Source of the DNA: Lolium rigidum | Lineage: Eukaryota; Streptophyta; Magnoliopsida; Poales; Poaceae | Direction: 5' to 3' | NCBI RefSeq assembly: GCF_022539505.1 | Contig: NW_025900020.1 | Location: 300,000 to 363,999, forward strand | Length of the DNA: 64,000 nucleotides | Shown: positions 43,485 through 54,694 of the stretch, piece by piece | How positions within the stretch are numbered: position 1 is the first letter of the stretch | Layout: each line of letters begins with the position of its first letter | Made by a program: the position numbers and the translations under genes | Notes under the pieces: model-generated | Databases searched by the model: none | What the model saw: only the letters and a program-made list of their open reading frames with translations | What the model was told of the DNA's origin: nothing

Positions 43485-46400
43485 AATATCAGGGTTCCGG
43501 TGCCCGGCGGCCGTCCCCCTCCTTCCCCCCAACACAGCGGGACGGCGGGTCTACCCCCGTTGATTTCTCCGCGCGAGGGTGCACAATGTACTTTTTCATT
43601 CTCTTAGGTTTGTTAGGGTAGGTTTTAGGTCCAGTTGCAAGTTTTGGTTGCATTTCGGTGCTCCGGGGGTCATTCCCCCCTAAAAACGGCTGTCTGTGGG
43701 CCCCGGATGGTCTACCCCTAGATTTCTCCGCGCGAGGTTCCACCAATATACCTTTTCATAGGTTTAGGTTTGTTTAGTCCATGTACATATGGAAAACCAT
43801 GTGTGGCACCCTTTGGCACAGTCTAGCCCCCGATATACCCGCGGCGGGACACTTCGAGCGTACACGTCCGGGAATACGTTAAGTGTTATCGCCCGAAGGT
43901 GAGGTATGTCAGACCGGGGATCCATGCCATGCACCATTTGGTGAATCACACCTTGCATCACACTTTGACACATATCATAGGTCCACATGCAAGGTTTGGT
44001 GGGGTTCCGGTGCTCCGGCGGTCGTTCTCCCCCTCCTCCCCCCAAAACAGCGGAATGCGTGCCCCGGCGGGTCTACCCCCCTAGATTTCTCCGCGCGAGG
44101 GTGCACCAATGTAACTTTTCATTCTTTTAGGTTTGTTTAGTACATATACACATGGAGAACCAAAGATTGGGACCCTTTGGCACATATACCCGCAGCTAGA
44201 GCCATTATCACACGATCGACGGTGTGCCTGATCTATTGGTTAGGGTTAGGTGTAGGGTTAGGGCTAGGGTTTAGGGGCTAGGGCTAGGGTTTAGGTTAAA
44301 GGGTAAGTATTTATGGTTAGGTATAGGTTTAGGGTTTAGGGTTAGGGTTAGGGTTTATGATGCATGGTACTGCAGCTCCGGCGTCGTGGTTTAGGGATTT
44401 AGAGGGGTTTAGGGCTCGAAGCCTCCCCAGTTTAGGGTTTAGGGTTTAGGGGAGCTACTTTTGCACCATTACACCTTGCATCACACTTTGAAACATATCA
44501 TAGGTCCACATGCAAGGTTTGGTGGGGTTCCGGTGCTCCGGCGGTCGTTATCCCCCTCCTCCCCCCAAAACAGCGGAACGTGTGCCCCGGCGGGTCTACC
44601 CCCTAGATTTCTCCGCGCGAGGGTGCACCAATGTAACTTTTCATTCTTTTAGGTTTGTTTAGTACATATACACATGGAGAACCAATATTGGGACCCTTTG
44701 GCACATATACCCGCAGCTAGAGCCATTATCACACGATCGACGGTGTGCTCGGTCTACTCGGTTAGGGTTAGGTGTAGGGTTAGGGCTAGGGTTTAGGGGC
44801 TAGGGCTAGGGTTTAGGTTAAAGGGTAAGTATTTATGGTTAGGTATAGGTTTAGGGTTTAGGGTTAGGGTTAGGGTTTATGATGCATGGTTCTGCAGCTC
44901 CGGCGTCGTGGTTTAGGGATTTAGAGGGGTTTAGGGCTCGAAGCCTCCCCGGTTTAGGGTTTAGGGTTTAGGGGAGCTACTTTTGCACCATTACACCTTG
45001 CACCACACTTTGACACATATCATAGGTCCACATGCAAGGTTTGGTGGGGTTCCGGTGCTCCGGCGGTCGTTATCCCCCTCCTCCCCCAAAACAGCGGAAC
45101 GTGTGCCCCGGCGGGTCTACCCCCTAGATTTCTCCGCGCGAGGGTGCACCAATGTAACTTTTCATTCTTTTAGGTTTGTTTAGTACATATACACATGGAG
45201 AACCAATATTGGGACCCTTTGGCACATATACCCGCAGCTAGAGCCATTATCACACGATCGACGGTGTGCACAGTCTGTCGGTTAGGGTTAGGTGTAGGGT
45301 TAGGGCTAGGGTTTAGGGGCTAGGGCTAGGGTTTAGGTTAAAGGGTAAGTATTTATGGTTAGGTATAGGTTTAGGGTTTAGGGTTAGGGTTAGGGTTTGT
45401 GATGCATGGTTCTGCAGCTCCGCGTCGTGGTTTAGGGATTTAGAGGGGTTTAGGGCTCGAAGCCTCCCGGTTTAGGGTTTAGGGTTTAGGGGAGCTACTT
45501 TTGCACCATTACACCTTGCACCACACTTTGACACATATCATAGGTCCACATGCAAGGTTTGGTGGGGTTCCGGTGCTCCGGCGGTCGTTATCCCCCTCCT
45601 CCCCCAAAACGAGCGGAACGTGTGCCCGGCGGGTCTACCCCCTAGATTTCTCCGCGCGAGGGTGCACCAATGTAACTTTTCATTCTTTTAGGTTTGTTTA
45701 GTACATATACACATGGAGAACCAATATTGGGACCCTTTGGCACATATACCCGCAGCTAGAGCCATTATCACACGATCGACGGTGTGCACGGTCTCTCGGT
45801 TAGGGTTAGGTGTAGGGTTAGGGCTAGGGTTTAGGGGCTAGGGCTAGGGTTTAGGTTAAAGGGTAAGTATTTATGGTTAGGTATAGGTTTAGGGTTTAGG
45901 GTTAGGGTTAGGGTTTGTGATGCATGGTTCTGCGAGCTCGGCGTCGTGGTTTAGGGATTTAGAGGGGTTTAGGGCTCGAAGCCTCCCCAGTTTAGGGTTT
46001 AGGGTTTAGGGGAGCTACTTTTGCACCATTACACCTTGCACCACACTTTGACACATATCATAGGTCCACATGCAAGGTTTGGTGGGGTTCCGGTGCTCCG
46101 GCGGTCGTTATCCCCCTCCTCCCCCAAAACAGCGGAACGTGTGCCCCGGCGGGTCTACCCCCTAGATTTCTCCGCGCGAGGGTGCACCAATGTAACTTTT
46201 CATTCTTTTAGGTTTGTTTAGTACATATACACATGGAGAACCAATATTGGGACCCTTTGGCACATATACCCGCAGCTAGAGCCATTATCACACGATCGAC
46301 GGTGTGCCTGGTCTACTGGTTAGGGTTAGGTGTAGGGTTAGGGCTAGGTTTAGGGGCTAGGGCTAGGGTTTAGGTTAAAGGGTAAGTATTTATGGTTAGG

Positions 46401-48790
46401 TATAGGTTTAGGGTTTAGGGTTAGGGTTAGGGTTTGTGATGCATGGTTCTGCAGCTCCGGCGTCGTGGTTTAGGGATTTAGAGGGGTTTAGGGCTCGAAG
46501 CCTCCCCAGTTTAGGGTTTAGGGTTTAGGGGAGCTACTTTTGCACCATTACACCTTGCACCACACTTTGACACATATCATAGGTCCACATGCAAGGTTTG
46601 GTGGGGTTCCGGTGCTCCGGCGGTCGTTATCCCCCTCCTCCCCCAAAACAGCGGAACGTGTGCCCCGCGGGTCTACCCCCTAGATTTCTCCGCGCGAGGG
46701 TGCACCAATGTAACTTTTCATTCTTTTAGGTTTGTTTAGTACATATACACATGGAGAACCAATATTGGGACCCTTTGGCACATATACCCGCAGCTAGAGC
46801 CATTATCACACGATCGACGGTGTGCACTGGTCTCTTGGTTAGGGTTAGGTGTAGGGTTAGGGCTAGGGTTTAGGGGCTAGGGCTAGGGTTTAGGTTAAAG
46901 GGTAAGTATTTATGGTTAGGTATAGGTTTAGGGTTTAGGGTTAGGGTTAGGGTTTGTGATGCATGGTTCTCGCAGCTCGGCGTCGTGGTTTAGGGATTTA
47001 GAGGGGTTTAGGGCTCGAAGCCTCCCCGGTTTAGGGTTTAGGGTTTAGGGGAGCTACTTTTGCACCATTACACCTTGCACCACACTTTGACACATATCAT
47101 AGGTCCACATGCAAGGTTTGGTGGGGTTCCGGTGCTCCGGCGGTCGTTATCCCCCTCCTCCCCCAAAACAGCGGAACGTGTGCCCCGGCGGGTCTACCCC
47201 CTAGATTTCTCCGCGCGAGGGTGCACCAATGTAACTTTTCATTCTTTTAGGTTTGTTTAGTACATATACACATGGAGAACCAATATTGGGACCCTTTGGC
47301 ACATATACCCGCAGCTAGAGCCATTATCACACGATCGACGGTGTGCCTGGTCTACTGGTTAGGGTTAGGTGTAGGGTTAGGGCTAGGGTTTAGGGGCTAG
47401 GGCTAGGGTTTAGGTTAAAGGGTAAGTATTTATGGTTAGGTATAGGTTTAGGGTTTAGGGTTAGGGTTAGGGTTTGTGATGCATGGTTCTGCAGCTCCGG
47501 CGTCGTGGTTTAGGGATTTAGAGGGGTTTAGGGCTCGAAGCCTCCCCAGTTTAGGGTTTAGGGTTTAGGGGAGCTACTTTTGCACCATTACACCTTGCAC
47601 CACACTTTGACACATATCATAGGTCCACATGCAAGGTTTGGTGGGGTTCCGGTGCTCCGGCGGTCGTTATCCCCCTCCTCCCCCCAAAACAGTGGAACGT
47701 GTGCCCCGGCGGGTCTACCCCCTAGATTTCTCCGCGCGAGGGTGCACCAATGTAACTTTTCATTCTTTTAGGTTTGTTTAGTACATATACACATGGAGAA
47801 CCAATATTGGGACCCTTTGGCACATATACCCGCAGCTAGAGCCATTATCACACGATCGACGGTGTGCCTGGTCTGCTGGTTAGGGTTAGGTGTAGGGTTA
47901 GGGCTAGGGTTTAGGGGCTAGGGCTAGGGTTTAGGTTAAAGGGTAAGTATTTATGGTTAGGTATAGGTTTAGGGTTTAGGGTTAGGGTTAGGGTTTGTGA
48001 TGCATGGTTCTGCAGCTCCGCGTCGTGGTTTAGGGATTTAGAGGGGTTTAGGGCTCGAAGCCTCCCCGAGTTTAGGGTTTAGGGTTTAGGGGAGCTACTT
48101 TTGCACCATTACACCTTGCACCACACTTTGACACATATCATAGGTCCACATGCAAGGTTTGGTGGGGTTCCGGTGCTCCGGCGGTCGTTATCCCCCTCCT
48201 CCCCCAAAACAGCGGAACGTGTGCCCCGGCGGGTCTACCCCCTAGATTTCTCCGCGCGAGGGTGCACCAATGTAACTTTTCATTCTTTTAGGTTTGTTTA
48301 GTACATATACACATGGAGAACCAATATTGGGACCCTTTGGCACATATACCCGCAGCTAGAGCCATTATCACACGATCGACGGTGTGCCGGTCTCTTGGTT
48401 AGGGTTAGGTGTAGGGTTAGGGCTAGGGTTTAGGGGCTAGGGCTAGGGTTTAGGTTAAAGGGTAAGTATTTATGGTTAGGTATAGGTTTAGGGTTTAGGG
48501 TTAGGGTTAGGGTTTATGATGCATGGTACTGCAGCTCCGGCGTCGTGGTTTAGGGATTTAGAGGGGTTTAGGGCTCGAAGCCTCCCCAGTTTAGGGTTTA
48601 GGGTTTAGGGGAGCTACTTTTGCACCATTACACCTTGCACCACACTTTGACACATATCATAGGTCCACATGCAAGGTTTGGTGGGGTTCCGGTGTTCCGG
48701 CGGTCGTTCTCCCCCTCCTCCCCCAAAACAGCGGTATGCGTGCCCCCGGCGGGTCTACCCCCCTAGATTTCTCCGCGCGACATGCAACAA
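43485..48790. repeat. Tandem array of ~520-bp units with telomere-type repeats
   Basis: Two diverged partial units (43485-43940) lead into an array whose anchor CACACTTTGA recurs at ~518-522-bp steps (about 43960, 44480, 45000, 45520, 46040, 46560, 47080, 47600, 48120, 48640). Each full unit has a GC-rich half (GGTTCCGGTGCTCCGGCGG; TTTCTCCGCGCGAGGG) and a half of degenerate TTTAGGG/TTAGGG repeats. Units are near identical. Small frames such as MHHYTLHHTLTHIIGPH repeat in each unit and are not genes. The array interrupts the subterminal repeat zone of the CACTA element. Confidence 0.88.
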
Positions 48791-49060
48791 TGTACTTTTT
48801 CATTGAAAAGCATGATACATACATTAATAAATAATACACATGTTCAAAAAACAGCTTTAGTATAATTTTGAAATACTACTCAATGTTGTTCATAATTAAA
48901 ATGGTAAAAAAAAAAAGAAAAAAAATGTTTGCCGTGCGTAAGCGCACGGCAAAGAGGGCTGCCGCACGGCAAAGGGGCTTTGCGCACGGCAAAGTCTTAG
49001 CCGCACGGCAAAGCCTCCCTGCCGCACGGCAAAGACTTGCGCACGGCAAAGACAAGGTAC
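48791..49060. repeat. Second subterminal repeat cluster of the CACTA element
   Basis: After ~130 bp of AT-rich DNA with a poly-A run, 48926-49052 holds about seven GCACGGCAAAG units. The cluster lies on the far side of the tandem array from the terminal cluster. Confidence 0.7.
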
Positions 49061-50380
49061 TTGACCTAAATCGAGTCGGTCCCGACCAGGTGTTTGGCTA
49101 ATCGAGCACGCGCGCGCTGGTTCCTCCCCCCACACGCACCGAGCGCCGCCGCCCACCTCCTGCTCCCCCTCTGCCCCTCCGGCCAGCCGCCGGCGCCACC
49201 CCCACCACCCACACAGCCGCCGCCCACCTCCTCTCCCCCTCTGCCCCTCCGGCGAAGCGCGCGAGGCCCTCCTCCCCGCCCAAGCCCCCGTGCCCACCGC
49301 CGCCGCCTCTACAGGACGCGCCCGCCGAGGATCCCCGCGCGCTCCTCTGCCGCCGCTGGGAGCTCACCGTCCGTCCTCCACTTCCTCCAGGTGAGCCCCC
49401 GCTTCCGCTTAGCCGCCTAGGGTTTTGTCGACCGACTGCTCCGGCGACCGACTGCGCGTGGAGCGAGTGGGAAACGTGGGCCTTTTCGGGCGCAGAGTGT
49501 GGTGGAGAGCATCGACCGACTGCGCGTGGAGCGAGTGGGAAACGTGGGCCTTTTCGGGCGCTGCGCCGCTCCCGGCCGGTGGTGGCTTCGTGTTCCGTCA
49601 AGTTCAGTGTCCTACTCCGGCGAGGCGGCGTGCACGTGTACAATCAGAAAAGGGAGCAGGTCGTGAAAGGTGGTGAGTTCAATCAGTCGACGCATAGGCC
49701 GTACGCACGACCCCATCACTGAAGTTTAACCCCTCCTGTCGCATAGAACCAGCTATTGACGGCATACGCGGGAGTATATGCTCAAATGCAACAATTGTGC
49801 AAAAATATGTGTGTAAAATTTCAAATTAAATATTGACCATCTTGGATACGCCTTAGTTGTTACATGTAGATGATATATTGCCTATGCATCTGCTGAAAGC
49901 GGTTTTATGACCCTTGTGCCTGTTTTAGCATAGTTGTTTTATGATACGGATATGTTAAAACTAGGCACATATGGTAGATATAAGATAATGTGTCGGAAGG
50001 AAATTCTTTATGGTGAAGTAATATTGTTATACCACTATTGTAAAAAATTCTTGTTCACTTGCATGACTATTTTTCTTGTTATGCGAGCGATGCTTCGAGG
50101 TGGACACGAGGGGCGGCGTCGCGGGGGTGTTTGACGGGGCGTTCCGGATCTTCTTCGGCGATTCTCTCAGAGGGTCGTTGATCTTCTTCGCTTGTTGTCG
50201 ATCACGCTTCGAGGGTGAGAATCCGTTCGCCTCTCTTGTACCTAGGTTTTTCTTTGTGTCTAGATCACCAAGTCCGTCGCGATACCTAGGCGTCTCTTCC
50301 CGACCGTAAGGGTTACGCGGATAAATATGCATTAGTGGTCTCGCATATTATGAACCGTAACTCTTACGGCATTTATCGGG
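49061..50380 (+). other. CACTA leader region upstream of TNPD
   Basis: GC-rich to 49680, probably promoter and 5' leader, with a ~49-bp direct repeat (about 49445-49493 and 49511-49559, core GCGTGGAGCGAGTGGGAAAC). Then AT-rich, intron-like. No credible gene. Confidence 0.5.
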
Positions 50381-50600
50381 ACAGCCGGCGGATGCGTAGT
50401 TGGGTACGTTCTCCCAGCTCTACCCCGATCCGAGACGGGATTTCGGTAGCGCCTCCCCGTTGTTCTCCGGATGCACACCCCTCTCGGCTTTTTGCCGAGA
50501 CGTGTATCGGGAGAGCAGCGGGGAGGTGCTGCCGAAATTCCGTCTCGGATCGGGTAGAGCTGGGAGAACGTACTCAATCTACGGATCCGGCGGCTGCTAG
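50381..50600. repeat. Long near-perfect hairpin in the TNPD leader
   Basis: The left arm runs from about 50383 (AGCCGGCGGATGCGTAG, then GTACGTTCTCCCAGCTCTAC) and pairs almost throughout with the right arm ending near 50597 (GTAGAGCTGGGAGAACGTAC, then CTACGGATCCGGCGGCT). The centre is CTCGGCTTTTTGCCGAG at 50483-50499. The stem is roughly 100 bp with few mismatches and a five-base loop, ending 120 bp before the TNPD start. Confidence 0.75.
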
Positions 50601-50719
50601 GAGCCCACCTAGTAGAGTTTCGGGTTGATGCACGCGTAAAATAAATAAATATATGATGCATTTATTTCCTATTTGATATATAAATGCTATGTTCGTACTG
50701 TTTTGTTGCTGATTAGAGG

Positions 50720-53700
50720 ATGGATAATCGTGGCTGGATGTACGATGGCAGAATCGGTCGGTGGAACTATACTTGATGAATGGGGAGAAAAGACCGAGCG
50801 AGTTTGTGGATAGGGCGTTTGCCATCCCTAGCAGACCTATAAGTGTTTGGTGCCCTTGTAGTAAGTGCGCTAACCGAAAGGCACGGGACAAGGAAACTAT
50901 GAGTATGCACCTGATCAAGTTTGGGTTCACACCGTCCTACGGGATTTGGACTTACCATGGAGAAAAGGCAAAGAAACGTGCTAGGAAGGAGGTGCGGCAG
51001 ATTCAACCTAGGGGGGAATATGACACCTGGTTTTGATAGGTGCTTAGAAAACTTGGCTAATGGTAATGTGCCCGAAAGCTCTCATGTAGAGGTGGAGACA
51101 CCTCGGGATGCGGAGACAAGTGAGGACCCGGAGGAAAACACAAAGGAGTATTATGAGGCTCTGTTTGCTTCGCGAAACCCCTACATGAAAATACGAGAGG
51201 TTACCCAACTAGATGCCATCGCTCGCCTTATGGCCTTGAAGTGCCATAGGAACTTGTGCAGAGATGGGTTCGATGAACTTCGGTCATCGTAGGCAGCCTT
51301 CTGCCGAAAGGGCACCTCTTGCCGCAAAACTTCTACTATTCGACCAAATTGCTCGGTGACCTTAAGATGTCATCTCAGCGAGATACACGCTTGTCCAAAG
51401 GGATGCATGCTATTCGGAGAGGAGCACGCCGACACAAATTATTGCATCAAATGCAATTCCTCTAGGTACTTTGAGGTAGACCGCAATGGTGATGGTCGAA
51501 GAGGCGGACCACGGTTGCCAAGAATATCCTCCGCTATCTTCCGGTTCTACCGAGGATCCAGCGGCTCTTCATGACCGAGGATACTGCCCGAGCAGATGAG
51601 GTGGGCCGTGGAAGGAAACAGATACACCGACAAGATGATACATCCGTCGGATGGTACTGCATGGAAGAACTTTGTGAAGAAATTTCCACTGAAAGCAGGT
51701 GACCCGAGGAGCGTAGCAGTTGCGATATCTACTGATGGGTTCAATCCATATGGTATGTCGGCTGCAGTATACAGTTGTTGGCCAGTGTTTGTTATTCCCA
51801 TGAACCTCCCCCCTGGCGTCTGCATGAGATCAGAGAACATGTTTGTGTCGATGATAATCCCGGGGCCCAAATACCCGGGCAAGAACATGAATGTGTACCC
51901 GGAACCGCTGGTGGATGACTTGGTTCGTGGCTGGGAAGGTCGCGGGATCCGAACATATGACGCATCAAAGAAGGAGTACTTCGATATGTATGTGTGGTAC
52001 CACACGTCCCTGCATGACCTGCCGGCACGTGCTTTGTTCTGCGGGTGGTGTACACATGGGAAGTGGCCTTGCCCACGGTGCGGACAGGCCGTGACTTTCT
52101 TCTGGCTAAACAAGGGAGGCAAGTATTCATGCTTTGATGAAGCTCGACAGTTCCTTGAGCGGAGGCATGCATACAGGAGTGATGTAAAGAGTTTCAAGAA
52201 AGGCCGTGTTGTCCGTGGCCCGAAGCCAATTCCGAAGACCGGAACGGAAATCAAGGCCGAGTTAGATGCTCTTCAGCCTAGCCCTGATGGGAATGGTTTC
52301 TTAGGATATGGGGAGACACACCAATGGACTCACAAGCCGTGCTTATGGAAGCTCCCTTACTTTGAGTTTCTCGAGCTCCCGCATAACATTGATGTAATGC
52401 ACACCGAGAAGAATATCGGTGAAGCCATTTGGAGCACGATTGTGGACACCGAGAAGACGAAGGATAACATAAAGGCTCGAATTGATCAAGAAAGGTGGTG
52501 TGATAGGCCGGAGTTGAACATGCAGCCACCTAATGGTGCCAAAAAAACTTGGACTAAGCCACACGCTCCGTTCCGCCTCACAAAGGCCCAAAAAAGGGAG
52601 GTCTTCCAATGGATGAAGGACTACTTGTTTTCCCCGATGGGTTCGCAGCCAAGCTGGATGAGGGGCCCGAACATTGAAACGCTGCGAGTACAAGGACTGA
52701 AGAGTCATGACTACCACATATGGCTTGAGCGGATAATGCCGGTGATGATTCGAGGCTATGTCCCTGAGAAGACTTGGCGAGTGCTAGCGAGGTTGAGTTT
52801 TTTCTTCCGCCCGATTTGTGCTAGGGAGTTAGACACTAAAGTGATTGAGAAGCTGGATGAAGAGGCACCCGTGTTGCTTTGCGATCTGGAGAAGATCTTT
52901 CCTCCGGGGTTTTTAATCCGATGCAACACATGATCCTGCACCTCGCGGAGGAGTGCTTAAAGGGGGCCCGAATTGGGGCCGTTGGCGGTTTGGTCCCGAG
53001 AGAGAAACACAAAAGCTTCGTCAAATGACTGGCAATAAATGCAAGATCGAAGCATCCATAGCCGAGGCAGTCCTGAACGTGGAGGTGGCAAACTTCACCA
53101 CTAAGCACTATGATCCCAACATTCCCACAAAGCACAACCCGGTCCTCCGTTACAATGCCGCCAACAATGAAGAAGTACCCAAGCTTAGCATCTTCGTGGG
53201 GCTTAGTGGCAAGTCAAGTGGCTCGAAGCCGTACGAACGGACCTACCTGAGCGGACCTTGATCCACTCGTATGTCTTAAACACCATGGTCGAAGTGAAGC
53301 CGTACATCGAGTAAGTGCGAACCATTTAATTATTCGCAAACATTCACTCGTATGTTCGTGGCTAACTCTTCCTCTTTTCATCGGTATAGGAAATTCAAGG
53401 CTATACATTGGAAGAATACCCACAGGGAGCCTACCCGGAAGAATCCAAGCAAATTTTCGATAAGGGAGGCGGTTTCGGTTTCAGTAGCTGGTTTTGCAAT
53501 TTGGTACTATTCTATCCAAATTAGCTAGCACTTCCGACATTTATCGGTCATTTCTCGTTCTAAACTTCTTGTGCTAAACTTGTAGGCAAGAACTGACAAA
53601 GAGATGAAGTCGAGCTAAGAAAAATTGCTAGGGGCTTTGACCATTCCGTAGAAGCGTTCAACTCCTATGACGTGAACGGGTATCGCTTCCGGACCCATCA

Positions 53701-54447
53701 ATACACAACAAGCCGGCCCAACGCGAAGACAATAAATAGTGGGGTGGTATGTCAAGGTGATGATGGGCTCCATTACTATGGAAGAGTCGAGGGTATATAC
53801 GAGCTGAATTACGGGTTTCACAAAGGGCTAAATCCCGTCGTCTTCAAATGCCATTGGTTTGACCCACGTCGGGTGAGACGGGATCCTGAAATTGGGTTGG
53901 TCGAAGTTGAAAGGAACTCCGTTTATAAGGGAGAGGATGTGTACATCTTGGCAACCCAGGCCTTTCAAGTATTCTATCTCCCGTACGCGTGCGAAACCCG
54001 ACAAAACGTCTACATGGATGGGATGTTGTGATGACGGTGCCTTCACGCAATAGGCCGCCCCCGCCAAACAAGGACGATTACCGCCGCGTAGACCCCTCAG
54101 CAAGGAGTGTCGAGTTTTATCGGGAAGAAGGGCTCCCCGGCCATTTCACAATCGGCTTGCCGACTATCGATGACATGGTCGTAGACGATGAACAAGAAGA
54201 CGCGGGCATGGATGGAGACAATGCAGAAGATGAAGCCGAGGATGTCCGTGCCCCGGAAGACCTGAGTTTGCTCGAGGCGTTCAAAGCGGGGATTGACCTC
54301 GATGCGGATGGACCACCTCCAGGTTTCATTGATGATTATTGGTTCGCCGAGCCCGATGACGATGAGGAGACACGCGGTCCAATCACGGATGGCGACACAG
54401 AGCTACTGATCTATGTAGTAGTAATTGTGAGGCTAGCCTATTTGTAA
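50720..54447 (+). pseudogene. TNPD-like CACTA transposase (Transposase_21), several frameshifts
   Basis: The start MDNRGWMYDGRIGRW at 50720 hits a stop at 50774-50776 and continues in another frame with FVDRAFAIP, CPCSKCANRK, MHLIKFGF and YHGE, the transposase-associated domain. Further shifts occur near 51020 and 51290. The N-terminal zinc-like segment (HACPKGCMLFGEE, YCIKCNSSRY) is at 51385-51470. The core Transposase_21 region is one open frame at 51596-52933 (ISTDGFNPYGMS, VWYHTSLHDLPARALFCGWCTHGKWPCPRC split by normal spacing, LPHNIDVMHTEKNIGEAIW). Downstream are a shortened DUF4218-like region (52935-53260), an intron, a DUF4216-like region (53640-54031) and an acidic tail to 54447. It would cut and join the CACTA ends; this copy is broken. 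Confidence 0.85.
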
Positions 54448-54694
54448 TAACTCCGTGTAATAGAGATTGTCTAGCTAGGTTATTTGTAAGAACTCCGTGC
54501 TATGTTTGAGAGAACTCTATGGTAGCTATTTGTTGCTTCCACTAATTAATTAATGTTCATCCTTTTGCATTATTTGTTGCTTTCATTAATGTTCATCTAC
54601 TTATATTTCTGTTGCTTTCACTAATATTTATCTCTTTACAATATTGCGTACTAATAAACCACTCTCTTCATTTGTGTTTGCGGGTGATTGAAGC

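Noticed and set aside
44230..44450. A true chromosome end
   Set aside because: The telomere motifs are degenerate, short and repeated inside each satellite unit, and are flanked on both sides by CACTA and Helitron sequence.
43485..48790. CRISPR-like or centromeric array
   Set aside because: Units are ~520 bp and contiguous without spacers, in a plant transposon context. The length and telomere-type content do not match known grass centromere satellites.
43949..48839. Repeated ~66-residue open frames (MHHYTLHHTLTHIIGPH...) in every satellite unit
   Set aside because: They recur with the ~520-bp unit, overlap non-coding telomere-like repeats, and vary in frame between units through one-base indels. 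They are by-products of the tandem array.
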